This document shows positions 1 to 8,586 of a DNA stretch of 17,153 bases, piece by piece; the stretch's first letter is position 1; every line of letters starts with the position of its first letter. Both the position numbers and the translations under genes were made by a program. Source of the stretch: an uncultured Saprospiraceae bacterium (lineage in GTDB: Bacteria; Bacteroidota; Bacteroidia; Chitinophagales; Saprospiraceae); NCBI GenBank assembly GCA_937967535.1, contig CALCMV010000020.1, positions 1-17,153 of the forward strand, read 5' to 3'. Under the pieces are notes generated by a model, which did not search any database, was not told the origin of the DNA, and saw only the letters and a list, made by a program, of their open reading frames with translations.

Positions 1-2305
1 TACCTGTGTATAGATTTTGGGCGGGCAGGTGTGTTATCATCCTGCCATTGACATCGGATATGATGATTTGTACTTCAGCATCAAAGTCAAGTGTAAATTC
101 GAGATTGATTTCGTCTTTGAATGGGTTGGGGTAGTGCTTGACGGATGCGAGGAGGGTTTCTTCTTCTGTTCTCTCTTCGATAGGTGTACATTCCTCAATT
201 CTGCCATTGAAATAGGTCGTCGGTCCGGTAGAACTGAATCCGGGTTGTAGATGGATGTAATCGCCTGCTCGGAGTTCGAGGCTGCCATTGACAGCTAGCG
301 CACCGAGGTTGGTAATCCAGTCGGAAGATTCGTACAGACCGGATACATCTGAGCTGGTAAGCTCAATCTCTGAATCACAATCACTACCTGTGCCAATAGG
401 CGTACCCAAGCATTCGCAACCGGCTGTCCATACATCATTTTCGGTATTTGTATCACCGTCATCGCAGGATGTGCCTTTTTTAAGGCATTTACACATGCAG
501 TTGTCGGTTATGATATATTCACTATTTGGGCAGTCAGCAACAGTAGTAAGTTGACATGTCCCTCCTATACAATTGCAGTTTCCGTCCCATGCTTCACCTA
601 TGATATTGGGATTACCATCATCACAGGGTTCGTTTTCTATGCACTCAACACAGTTGCATGCTCCGTCAAAAGTATCGTCTACTGTATTGGGATCGCCGTC
701 ATCACACCTATCACCTGCATAGATACATTCTCCGGCACAATTGCACCTTTCATCCCATACATCGTTTATCGTATTGGGATTGTAATCATTGCACGGTTGC
801 TCACATAGTGCTTCGCAGTCGGGGTTGGTTGATATAGTTATGCTACCTTCATTACAGTCTGCATTATCGGCTTCTATGCTTGTAAAATTACCGGAGATTT
901 GCACGTAATATATTGTCTCCGAGGAGAGGCCGCTTATAATCAAATCGTCATTATAATCCGTTCCGTTCAGTTTACAGGCGATTTCTGTAAGGTCGTTGCA
1001 TCCAGTACCTTTATACAGGCTAATCACTTCGGAATAATTGACTGCTGCGCTGATTTGAACTTTGTCTACACCACTTAAAGGTACTTCGAATGTGTACCAA
1101 ACGGATGCTCCTGCATATGGATTACATAAAGGTAGCGGATGGGCGTAGGAGGCGTATCTGTTATTGCCTGTTTGACATTCGGTATTGAGTTCTATAGGAG
1201 TAGCACCGCTACAATCCTGATTAGTGGGAATTTGACCATTTATTGTATTTACCTCAATACAAAATACACCTTCTGTAATATCTTCTACACCTGTAACCAT
1301 AACATAGTAGTAACCCGTAGTAGATAATTGTTCATAAAGATGCTCTCTGAAACTAAACTTACCGTCATTTGTACAAGCTATTTCAGACATATTCGGGTCG
1401 AATAAAGTAAGTACATGGTTGAATGAAGCATAGTTCGTTTTGATTTCATAGTAACCCGGAGTAGTTACTTGAAATTTGTACCATACACTTGCTTTACCGT
1501 ATCCACAGTTGCTATCATTAGCTTCATCTAAAGCACAAACATTGAAACCGTAGAGACAATTTTCTGAGTTGATAGTGATTTCAGGATTGTTAGGGTTACT
1601 ATCATTATTGGTTATAGCTGGACTACATCTGTTAGTAGGGGAGGATGTATTACCATTCGGATTAGCTATGGTATTTTCATCATCCGTTCCTGTAGTTTCT
1701 TCTTCATAGGTCAAGCCATCACCGTCGCAGTCACCGATTTCGGGTGTAGGAGAACAAGGGTCTGTCGGGTCTGATGTGTCGTCCGGTATAGCAAGAGTAC
1801 TTTCATCGTCTATTCCTGTATTTTCTTCCTTATTAGTAAGTCCATCACCATCACAGTCAACATCTGCACTTTGCCCGGGAGGGTCACATGGGTCAGAGGT
1901 ATCTGTACCCGCTGCAATCTCCTGACTGTTGGTAAGCAAATCACCATCACAATCAACACCTATGTTCTGTCCCGGAGGGTCGCATGAGTCATGAGGATTG
2001 GATTTGCACGTTCCTGTAAGCTCACTAATATTTGAAAAACCATCACCGTCACAGTCATTGTTTACGAGTAAGTTTGGAGGGTCACAAGCGTCGGTCGGGT
2101 CTGTACCATTGTCACATTCATCACTATTAATGATGCCATCTCCGTCATCGTCATTCCCCGGAATTAAACCATCGCAGGGGTCAGTATTATTGAGTGATTC
2201 GGTACTGACCATTGTATGAGTATTCGTGTTATTTGTGGAATAGGCATTTGCACTAAAGCACATAACGAGCCCGATTAGCCACAAATAATATTTTATTTTA
2301 TACAT
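1..2305 (-). CDS. Large secreted T9SS cargo protein with TSP type 3 repeats, PPC-like domains and Cys-rich repeats (3' end outside window)
   Basis: Reading the minus strand from ATG at 2305 gives 768 codons without a stop up to the window edge; I translated it by hand. Residues 1-23 (MYKIKYYLWLIGLVMCFSAN...) form a Sec signal peptide. Residues about 50-210 hold Asp-rich calcium-binding thrombospondin type 3 repeats (DDDGDGI, DCDGDGF, DCDGDLL, DCDGDGL twice). Residues about 245-350 and 355-490 are two similar beta domains with VWYKF/VWYTF and YYYV/YYVQ motifs, resembling PPC or jelly-roll domains. Residues about 500-640 carry four Cys-rich repeats of the form CDDGDPNT..D..D...CNC. Residues 650-705 (LRAGDYIHLQPGF) resemble a stacking module found before sorting domains. 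From residue about 719, YPNPFKDEINLEFTL opens a type A T9SS sorting domain that runs out of the window. It starts 27 bases after the DUF1501 stop, so it is probably co-transcribed. Secretion to the cell surface is well supported; the ligand or substrate is unknown. Confidence 0.88.
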   Translation of the reverse strand, partial: MYKIKYYLWLIGLVMCFSANAYSTNNTNTHTMVSTESLNNTDPCDGLIPGNDDDGDGIINSDECDNGTDPTDACDPPNLLVNNDCDGDGFSNISELTGTCKSNPHDSCDPPGQNIGVDCDGDLLTNSQEIAAGTDTSDPCDPPGQSADVDCDGDGLTNKEENTGIDDESTLAIPDDTSDPTDPCSPTPEIGDCDGDGLTYEEETTGTDDENTIANPNGNTSSPTNRCSPAITNNDSNPNNPEITINSENCLYGFNVCALDEANDSNCGYGKASVWYKFQVTTPGYYEIKTNYASFNHVLTLFDPNMSEIACTNDGKFSFREHLYEQLSTTGYYYVMVTGVEDITEGVFCIEVNTINGQIPTNQDCSGATPIELNTECQTGNNRYASYAHPLPLCNPYAGASVWYTFEVPLSGVDKVQISAAVNYSEVISLYKGTGCNDLTEIACKLNGTDYNDDLIISGLSSETIYYVQISGNFTSIEADNADCNEGSITISTNPDCEALCEQPCNDYNPNTINDVWDERCNCAGECIYAGDRCDDGDPNTVDDTFDGACNCVECIENEPCDDGNPNIIGEAWDGNCNCIGGTCQLTTVADCPNSEYIITDNCMCKCLKKGTSCDDGDTNTENDVWTAGCECLGTPIGTGSDCDSEIELTSSDVSGLYESSDWITNLGALAVNGSLELRAGDYIHLQPGFSSTGPTTYFNGRIEECTPIEERTEEETLLASVKHYPNPFKDEINLEFTLDFDAEVQIIISDVNGRMITHLPAQNLYTG

Positions 2306-2332
2306 GATATTTGTTTTGATTGTTATGAAAAA

Positions 2333-4261
2333 TTATTGAATCACAAGGGTACGCTCTACCACCATTCCATTGACATTCAAACGACATTTATATTTGTTGC
2401 CGGAGGTCAAAATATCATTTCCATCTCCGTCTTTAGTATAAAAATTATGGGTGTAGCTGCCAACGTCATGATACCTTTCGATTATAGGCTCTAAGGTGAC
2501 TGACTCCCCATTGTCCAATATTTCCAATTTTACATTGGCGGTTGTCTTAGTCGCATACTTAAATTCAATTGTGTTGCTGTCGCCTTCTTTGATGTTGTAA
2601 CCAAATGCAACAAGAGAAGCAATGTAAGCATCCAATGTAGAGGATTGCGATACCGTAGCATGGCATCCGCCACTTATCATACCGCCGAGCGGGTCATTAC
2701 AGTAGTCAGAGGGCAGGGCAGGTGCTGTTAACTCCGGACAATGGGGTGGTGTCGGTGGATAATTGGGAGACGGATCGCTAGGTAATTCAGGTTCACTGCA
2801 TTTTCTGTATGCGTCAGCAATGTTAGAGTCAGGTGATGTAAGTACATTCTCCACGGTTTGTGCATCTGCACACAACCAATCTCTTAGTACTTTATCATAA
2901 ACCGACCTGAAATCAATCGCTCCTTCCTGCCCCGTTACATCAATTACATTTCCGGCAGCATCATTATATTTGGTAGATTCAAAGTTTACCAATCCGAACT
3001 TGTCAATTTTCTTAGTATCCAAATTGATAGGCGTACCATAAAAATTATTTCCGTTGACTGCATCGCCAAATAACATGACAGGGGCAAGTGTGCCATGGTC
3101 AGTTCCGGCACTATCACCTATTCCGTTTTGTGTGACTGTTCTGCCAAATTCGGAGAATGTCATCATCAGAACTCGTTGGGAGTGTCCGTTTTGAGTAAGG
3201 TCGTATTGAATGGCATGAACGGCATCCGACAATGTTTGGATGAGTGCGCGGTGTGTATCGTATTGGGCATTATGGGTGTCAAAACCGCCCAAAGACACCA
3301 TGTAAATTTTGGTTTTGAGTCCGCCCTTAATAAGCCTTGAAACGATTTTTAGTTGGTCAGCCAGGCCGTTGTCGCTACCATAATGGTCTTCGTGTTTTAG
3401 AGAGGCTTTTCTATAAGCATTTCCTACCGATGCTGCGTAATGAAAAGTATTGTTGGCAATTCGACGCACAAATGTACGTTCGATGTCTCTTGCACAAGCC
3501 TCGTCTCCAAACATCCCTGTGCTATACAGTTGTCCACTTTCTATCAACTCATAGAATGCTTCCAAATCCGTAAAAACCAAATCATGGGGTATGCCATTGT
3601 TACCTCTGAATATCAAATTATTAGAAGTACCTATTTGAATGGCGGGTGGTATGGTAGGTGGTGCGCTCAAAAATGCGGGTAGTGTTTCGTTGAAATATCT
3701 GCCCATCCATCCTGTTCGGCTACGTTCATCAAAAGGTTGGCTGCCATTATTGGCACCACTTGCCCATAAATCCGAACCTGCAAAGTGTGAGCGATTGGTA
3801 TTCGGATAGCCTACATTGTGAATGACTGCCATATTACCGGCATCCCACATGCAATGCATACGATCTGCCCAATTAGGTAGGGCAAATCCAGAAGAGGTAG
3901 TACCTACATCTAAGCCCGTCAAGTCAGCATCCTCAATCTTGAGTGTTTTGCGTAGGCATTCATATCGCTCTCGCCTGTAATTAGTACCATAAGGAACAAT
4001 GGTATTTAATCCATCGTTTCCTCCATTGAGGCGAATGAGTATCAGTACTCTGTCATTGTCGGGATTCTCATAAAGAGATGACAATAATGGAGATGCCCAC
4101 GAGAGTAAAGGAGAGCTGCCGAATATCAAGCCTCCGGCAGCCGCCATACTTGTACCGGATAGGAATTGACGACGACTCCATTGTTGGTGGTCGGCAGTGT
4201 GGGCAGTTGCACCATCTTGTAGCCTTGTTCCCACACGGTTATTTTTATTGAATTTAAACAT
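2333..4261 (-). CDS. DUF1501 family exported protein with Tat-like signal and sorting-domain-like C terminus
   Basis: 642 aa. SRRQFL (residues 29-34) followed by a hydrophobic Ala/Gly stretch is a twin-arginine signal, usual for DUF1501 proteins. The DUF1501 core (about 70-500) shows RLNGGNDGLNT near residue 76, HNVGYPNTNRSHF, GGFDTHNAQYDTH near 325 and FSEFGRT...GTDHG near 370-391, the His/Asp-rich signature of this alkaline-phosphatase/sulfatase-like fold. After a Pro/Cys-rich linker the last 80 residues (VKLEILDNGES...GSYTHNF...KCRLNVNGM...) resemble a FlgD-like or type A T9SS sorting domain. The gene follows the DUF1800 gene by 39 bases and precedes the TSP3/T9SS gene by 27 bases. DUF1800/DUF1501 pairs are common in Bacteroidota and Planctomycetes, but their biochemical role is not established. 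Combining a Tat signal with a T9SS-like end would be unusual, because known T9SS cargo uses Sec. Confidence 0.9.
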   Translation of the reverse strand: MFKFNKNNRVGTRLQDGATAHTADHQQWSRRQFLSGTSMAAAGGLIFGSSPLLSWASPLLSSLYENPDNDRVLILIRLNGGNDGLNTIVPYGTNYRRERYECLRKTLKIEDADLTGLDVGTTSSGFALPNWADRMHCMWDAGNMAVIHNVGYPNTNRSHFAGSDLWASGANNGSQPFDERSRTGWMGRYFNETLPAFLSAPPTIPPAIQIGTSNNLIFRGNNGIPHDLVFTDLEAFYELIESGQLYSTGMFGDEACARDIERTFVRRIANNTFHYAASVGNAYRKASLKHEDHYGSDNGLADQLKIVSRLIKGGLKTKIYMVSLGGFDTHNAQYDTHRALIQTLSDAVHAIQYDLTQNGHSQRVLMMTFSEFGRTVTQNGIGDSAGTDHGTLAPVMLFGDAVNGNNFYGTPINLDTKKIDKFGLVNFESTKYNDAAGNVIDVTGQEGAIDFRSVYDKVLRDWLCADAQTVENVLTSPDSNIADAYRKCSEPELPSDPSPNYPPTPPHCPELTAPALPSDYCNDPLGGMISGGCHATVSQSSTLDAYIASLVAFGYNIKEGDSNTIEFKYATKTTANVKLEILDNGESVTLEPIIERYHDVGSYTHNFYTKDGDGNDILTSGNKYKCRLNVNGMVVERTLVIQ

Positions 4262-4300
4262 TATTTTTTATTTTATTTGTTATAGAATTGAGTGGAAACA

Positions 4301-6580
4301 TCAAATCAGTTGAAATTCTGGTTGGCGAATAAAGTGTAAAAGCAGATTACCAATTCTTCTCCTTACTTCAGGGCTGTCGCTGTTCGGACTTGGAAATCCG
4401 GGATAAGTATAATTTTCCATATAGGCTGCCCAGGCATCTATAATTTGCCTTGGTGTCGGCTCAACCGCAAACATGTGTCGCCACATTTTCCATACCATCT
4501 GAATACCATCTGTGGGAATTCCATTTAACTCTGTTGGCAGTGGGGTGGGAAGACTAACCTCGTGCAAAGCATCGGTATTAGTAGCAGAGGGGGCAGCCAT
4601 CTTTCGGAATTCATTCAAAGCATTCATAACATTTCCATAGGTATTCCCGTAGGTATCATACTCTAAAGTGATATTATTCTGAGGAGCAGTTGAGAGATAA
4701 TCTATAAAATACCTACTCACCATTTCCCATCTTGTTACCAATGTAAATTCATTGAGCCATAAATGATGTCCGGGCCAACCTGCTACATCGGGTGGGTTGA
4801 GCAGGTGCTGTCCCATTTTAGCACAGGTTTTATTCATTTTCATTATATCTCCTTGATATACCTGGCTTCCATATAAAGAGCGTACAAATGCAGGTTCTAT
4901 GCCTTCTCCCGTTATTAGGTTGTAAGTACCTCCATAGTAATTGGGATGTTGTGGGTTCGTTATTATTTTATCGGCGGTAGGAATATAGTTTGCAGGGAAA
5001 AGACCTAATCGGTAGGCGTAGTGCCCACTGCCACCGTTACCATCGAAGCCGTTGTTCGGTTGTAAATTAGCTGCTCTAAAAAAAGAGGCTGCACACTCTA
5101 CAGGGCTTTTAATCTGCGTTCCCATAATGCCGGGATCATAGAAGTGTTCGCTTTTGAAGAGTTGTTTGAGCACGGAAGCAATATCCCAATTGCTATCTTT
5201 GAAAGTTGTTGCCAGAGATTCAATGTAGCTGTCAAGACTACCTTGGTCTAATTTATCCGTATCTCCGTACACATAGAATTTGTAGAGTTTTTTACAGATG
5301 AAATAAGCAATGGCATTTTCTTTTTCAACAAAGATGATATTGTCGTGAATGTAATTGTATTCATCTACCATTGCGGTGATAATCATTCGCTTTGTTTTTT
5401 CGTCAACTCCGTCATAAATTACGAGGTTACCACTATCATCAATATAATCACCATCTGTCACAGTATCATCGTTACTATCCTGATAATCACTCCCTGAATA
5501 CTGTGTATATGGCTTCCTTGTAATGTCTGTGGGGTAATATGGTTGACCGTTAGGACCGGACTCTGTGGGAACAGAAAGAGCACCATTGAATATATTCTCC
5601 CAACCTGCATCTGCACTATTGTAAGTTACTTCAAGTATAGTTTTTTCAACCCAGTCATGCCTGTTGTACTGAAAGCGCAACTCATCTTCATTAGGCACTC
5701 TCCCTTCTATATATCTTCTTACTCTCAGTCCTGAAAGTGCCCTTGCAAGTTCGTTAATATCACTTTTATCATAGTTAGGCTCATCATTATACTCTATTCC
5801 CATCGTGAAAAGTTCAAGTAGTTCACGAGCATAATTTTCGTTAGGATAGGGATTGCCATTGGTGGGGCCTGACGGATTACCATGATTATCGTGACCGGAT
5901 AAGAAAACCAACATCAAAGGTGTTCTGCCTATTTCTTTGACAAATTCTTTGAAATCGCTAAAGGCATAGGTAAACAACACTTTGAAGTATCGTAGTACTG
6001 CGTGAGGATCCTGATGTACTTTTTCATCGGCAGCAAAATGACTATGCCAGAATAACATCAGTTTAGCACGTATGCTATTTGTTATACCAACAATGGATTC
6101 ATTCATCCAGTAATTAGATAATATACCGTTGATAGAAGAGGGAGGGAAAATATTTTTAATCTCAATATTACTATTGACAGGCTTATCGTCTTCGTCTAAT
6201 TGCACAGGTACATTTGTCGTCGAACAAGAACAATCCCCTTGTATGACTGCACCAGTAGTAACATCGCACACAGTTCCTATGTATTTTTTTATGTCCTTGC
6301 AGTAATATCCTTGAATAGCAACTCCTCTCTCCGTCCAGTCAAATTCGGCAGGAAATGTAGTACTAGCAGCAGCACTAATAAGCCCATCTACAAGGTCTGC
6401 AAATGTAGTACTGTCTCCAGGGTTGGGATTAATAGCGTTGATATCATCAAGGCTGGCACCATAGCCGAGCCTTCGATATAAATGTCGAATTCGCTGACGG
6501 TGTGATTCTAATGAAGTATCAATTACTTCATCCAGAAGAACCGTAGTAAACTTAGTTGAATCTATGTTTATGCAATCCAT
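4301..6580 (-). CDS. DUF1800 family protein
   Basis: 759 aa starting at ATG 6580. Family signatures are clear: HLYRRLGYGAS near residue 34 (HLLRRAGFGAT in relatives), WHSHFAAD near 178, NENYARELLELFTMG near 250 followed by a DINELARALSGLRV segment, IKSPVECAASFFRA, and LLNPPDVAGWPG near 590. The protein is long for the family. An acidic, Tyr/Asp-rich insertion at about residues 345-395 (DYQDSNDDTVTDGDYIDD) interrupts the core. No N-terminal signal peptide is visible, unlike its DUF1501 partner, so either it stays inside or export uses another route. It is the first gene of a three-gene minus-strand operon; its promoter should lie in 6581-7291. Relatives nearly always sit beside DUF1501 genes, so a joint function is likely, but no reaction is known. 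Confidence 0.9.
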   Translation of the reverse strand: MDCINIDSTKFTTVLLDEVIDTSLESHRQRIRHLYRRLGYGASLDDINAINPNPGDSTTFADLVDGLISAAASTTFPAEFDWTERGVAIQGYYCKDIKKYIGTVCDVTTGAVIQGDCSCSTTNVPVQLDEDDKPVNSNIEIKNIFPPSSINGILSNYWMNESIVGITNSIRAKLMLFWHSHFAADEKVHQDPHAVLRYFKVLFTYAFSDFKEFVKEIGRTPLMLVFLSGHDNHGNPSGPTNGNPYPNENYARELLELFTMGIEYNDEPNYDKSDINELARALSGLRVRRYIEGRVPNEDELRFQYNRHDWVEKTILEVTYNSADAGWENIFNGALSVPTESGPNGQPYYPTDITRKPYTQYSGSDYQDSNDDTVTDGDYIDDSGNLVIYDGVDEKTKRMIITAMVDEYNYIHDNIIFVEKENAIAYFICKKLYKFYVYGDTDKLDQGSLDSYIESLATTFKDSNWDIASVLKQLFKSEHFYDPGIMGTQIKSPVECAASFFRAANLQPNNGFDGNGGSGHYAYRLGLFPANYIPTADKIITNPQHPNYYGGTYNLITGEGIEPAFVRSLYGSQVYQGDIMKMNKTCAKMGQHLLNPPDVAGWPGHHLWLNEFTLVTRWEMVSRYFIDYLSTAPQNNITLEYDTYGNTYGNVMNALNEFRKMAAPSATNTDALHEVSLPTPLPTELNGIPTDGIQMVWKMWRHMFAVEPTPRQIIDAWAAYMENYTYPGFPSPNSDSPEVRRRIGNLLLHFIRQPEFQLI

Positions 6581-7291
6581 CGTTCATAATTTTAAAAGTT
6601 AAGAAATCATGCTTATTCGCGTATAGACATACCTCGCCCAGCCCATGCCAAAGCACAGATTCGGAACTACCCTCCGTAAAGGCGTTGATTGATTAATTAT
6701 TCGCGCGAATCAAAAAAGGTACGTCTGCGATTCATGTTGTTAATTCGAGTTGCGGGTTTACGGGTTGCGAGTTTATTAGAAGAACGAAAGCAGTATAGGA
6801 AATTGGATAAAGACCAAAACCATAACTTTTACGTTTATTCTGCCAACTCGTAACCTTTGTTCCGTTAACTCTTAATTTGAATTGAAGTGGATTAAAAGGT
6901 TTTCATCCGTTTTATCCCTCAATTCGATTGCAAGGTCAGGGATTTATCTGGAAGTTGAAAGGAACAGTTTTATTTGTTTTTACAAATTAAAGTCTTAACA
7001 ATTCTTATTTCATTGATAATTAATGGATAATAACGATTTAGATGTGATTAAAGAAATGTAATACATATCTATTTTTATGAAAAACACTAATCACTCCCAT
7101 TGATTCTATACTGAATAATGTTCTCTCACCCACCAATTTCTCACCAAGTCGCATCTCTCCTAACAAACGACTTTTCTAACACTTGATTCGGGTTGCGAGT
7201 TACGGGTTCTGGGGTATTTAATTTTTTGCTTCGCAAAAAATATCTTATTAATTCGCAACCCGCAACCCGACTAACAATAAAATAATTCATC
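6581..7291. other. 711-bp divergent intergenic region with degenerate word repeats
   Basis: The region lies between the divergent DUF1800 and ExbD genes and has no convincing coding sequence. Near 6747-6774 there are near-tandem words of the GAGTTGCGGGTTTACGGGTTG type, and related words recur at 7187-7207. A weaker inverted relative (CAACTCGTAACC) lies near 6842-6853. The central part (6960-7090) is AT-rich. Promoters for both flanking operons must be here, but I see no clean Bacteroidota -33/-7 pair on either strand. Confidence 0.6.
7187..7270. repeat. Inverted word repeat enclosing an A/T hairpin, just upstream of exbD-1
   Basis: The left arm at 7187-7207 (TTCGGGTTGCGAGTTACGGGT) faces the right arm at 7252-7270, whose complement reads TCGGGTTGCGGGTTGCGAA; the first ten bases match exactly and the rest is degenerate. 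Between them, 7221-7229 (ATTTTTTGC) and 7233-7241 (GCAAAAAAT) form a perfect 9-bp stem with a 3-base loop. The right arm ends 21 bases before the ExbD start codon, so it would lie in the 5' leader of that mRNA. Function is unknown; it could be a decayed mobile palindrome or a leader structure. Confidence 0.7.
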
Positions 7292-7822
7292 ATGAAACGA
7301 TTTGATAACCAAGTCAACGCAGGCTCAATGGCAGACATCGCTTTTTTGCTGCTCATATTCTTTCTCGTCACTACTACAATTGATGTGGATAAAGGCATTA
7401 CGGTCAAACTACCGCCTTGGACGGACGAACCGATAGCGGAAGACGTAATAAAACGCAATGTTCTTTCCGTAAAAGTCAATAGAAATGACGAACTCCTTGT
7501 ACGCGGTGAGGTGGTTCCTATTTCGAGACTCAAAGAGCGCACCATTGAGTTTATTCTAAATCCTGACCAACGTACAGACATGCCGCGCAGCCCGCGCGTA
7601 GCTGTTATTTCTCTCCAAAATGACCGCGAGACGAGCTACGAAACCTATATCGCGGTATACAACGAACTCAAAGCCGCCTACAATAACATTCGGCAGGAAG
7701 AAGCCCTCAAACGCTATGGAAAGGCTTATGAAAATCTCAACAAAGAAGCAAAAAAAGCGATTCGCAAAGACATTCCCTTAGTTATTTCAGAGGCAGAACC
7801 CACTGATTTTGCACTCAAGTAA
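7292..7822 (+). CDS. exbD: ExbD/TolR family biopolymer transport protein (copy 1)
   Basis: 176 aa. The N terminus has a short cytoplasmic segment, then one membrane helix beginning MADIAFLLLIFFLVTT. Asp15 in this helix is the residue that, in ExbD/TolR, takes part in proton movement through the ExbB-ExbD motor. The rest is a periplasmic domain, with the LPPW motif usual in Bacteroidota ExbD at about residue 40 and a Lys/Glu-rich C-terminal tail. In the family, ExbB-ExbD converts proton motive force into motion of TonB or of TolA-like partners. A second exbD follows 83 bases later, and paired ExbD genes are typical for this phylum. An exbB/tolQ gene would be expected directly upstream, but the 711 bases before this gene contain none. 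Family call is firm; the partner system is unknown. Confidence 0.93.
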   Translation: MKRFDNQVNAGSMADIAFLLLIFFLVTTTIDVDKGITVKLPPWTDEPIAEDVIKRNVLSVKVNRNDELLVRGEVVPISRLKERTIEFILNPDQRTDMPRSPRVAVISLQNDRETSYETYIAVYNELKAAYNNIRQEEALKRYGKAYENLNKEAKKAIRKDIPLVISEAEPTDFALK

Positions 7823-7842
7823 TGCTACAATGCTGAAATGCG

Positions 7843-7877
7843 ATAATGCTACAATGTTCACCTCATTGTAGCATTAT
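7843..7877. repeat. Perfect 14-bp hairpin between the two exbD genes
   Basis: The arm at 7843-7856 (ATAATGCTACAATG) pairs perfectly with 7864-7877 (CATTGTAGCATTAT) across a 7-base loop. A direct copy of the word AATGCTACAATG also lies at 7821-7832. There is no T-run after the stem. It lies in the 83-base gap between the exbD genes and could act as an mRNA stability element or attenuator; the same vocabulary recurs at 8386-8410. Confidence 0.8.
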
Positions 7878-7905
7878 GATTCATTCATTCTCTTATTCAT
7901 TAATC

Positions 7906-8343
7906 ATGGCTAAATTAAAAAGTAAACCTAAGCGCAGTCGCCCGACTATTTCGACGGCATCGCTGCCCGATATTATTTTCATTTTGTTGTTCTTTTTTAT
8001 GGTGGTTGCCATTATTCAGGAGAATAATTTGTTGGTGAAAGTCATACCACCACATGCAAGCGAATCAGAAAAACTACAACGACACGATGAAATTAACCAT
8101 ATATATATCGGACAACCAAGCAATAAAAACGCAGGCACATCGCCACGCATACAGTTGAATGACGCATTTGCCGAAGTGAAAGATGTTCAACGATTTGTCG
8201 CTGCCAACCCGCAGAAATATTCGACAACTTTGCACGTAGATGAGCAGGTAACAATGGGTATAGTCGGTGATGTGAAAACGGAATTGCGCCAAGCCAATGC
8301 TTTGAAAGTGCATTACGCGAGTAGAAAGAAAGCAGAAGAATAA
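7906..8343 (+). CDS. exbD: ExbD/TolR family biopolymer transport protein (copy 2)
   Basis: 145 aa with start at ATG 7906 (MAKLKSKPKRSRPTISTASL). An upstream in-frame start at 7846 would add 20 residues, but those are encoded by the intergenic hairpin, so I reject it. A basic N terminus is followed by one membrane helix, LPDIIFILLFFFMVV, with the conserved membrane Asp at residue 22. A periplasmic domain ends in a Lys-rich tail (ALKVHYASRKKAEE). It lies 83 bases after copy 1 in the same direction and probably shares its transcript. Having two different ExbD proteins suggests a heteromeric motor, as seen in Bacteroidota TonB systems. The downstream gene is convergent, so the operon ends here. 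Confidence 0.92.
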   Translation: MAKLKSKPKRSRPTISTASLPDIIFILLFFFMVVAIIQENNLLVKVIPPHASESEKLQRHDEINHIYIGQPSNKNAGTSPRIQLNDAFAEVKDVQRFVAANPQKYSTTLHVDEQVTMGIVGDVKTELRQANALKVHYASRKKAEE

Positions 8344-8359
8344 GGGAAGTCACTACTAT

Positions 8360-8491
8360 AATGAGTGAATGAGTGAATAATTAATGCGCCAATGTGATAA
8401 TGTTACAATGCGATAATTCAGAAACATTAGTACATTTTAGCATTATTCATTAGAAAAATTCACTCATTCAACATTCACTCATTCACTCATT
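8360..8491. repeat. Perfect 19-bp inverted repeat of GAGTGAAT words flanking an AT-rich core
   Basis: The arm at 8360-8378 (AATGAGTGAATGAGTGAAT) is the exact complement of 8473-8491, separated by 94 bases. The core carries words such as GATAATGTTACAATG (8396-8410), which also occur beside exbD-2 (8397-8410 matches 7843-7856 with one change). The element sits immediately after the exbD-2 stop in a convergent gap. It may be a non-autonomous mobile palindrome or a 3'-end mRNA structure. Confidence 0.8.
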
Positions 8492-8535
8492 TTTTGCAAA
8501 AATAGCGCAAGACTTCACGATTTAGGCACTAAGCA

Positions 8536-8564
8536 GAAGTCAAACCATTTCATGGTCTGACTTC
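8536..8564. terminator. Candidate bidirectional hairpin in the convergent gap
   Basis: GAAGTCAAACCA (8536-8547) pairs with TGGTCTGACTTC (8553-8564) at 11 of 12 positions with loop TTTCA. It lies between the stop of exbD-2 (8343) and the stop of the minus-strand gene at 8587, where both transcripts should end. No U-tract follows on either strand, so a classical intrinsic terminator is not demonstrated. Confidence 0.45.
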
Positions 8565-8586
8565 CGCGAGTGAAAGGTTCTGAACT

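Noticed and set aside
37..288. Minus-strand 83-aa ORF and overlapping plus-strand ORFs in 17-1327
   Set aside because: They are in other frames of the large T9SS gene, whose frame is open from 2305 to the window edge and carries all recognisable motifs.
7846..7905. Longer N terminus for exbD-2
   Set aside because: The 20 added residues are encoded by the intergenic hairpin; MAKLKSKPKR at 7906 fits the family.
8360..8491. Possible CRISPR array from repeated ATTCACTCATT words
   Set aside because: Words are short, inverted and without regular spacers; no cas gene is present.
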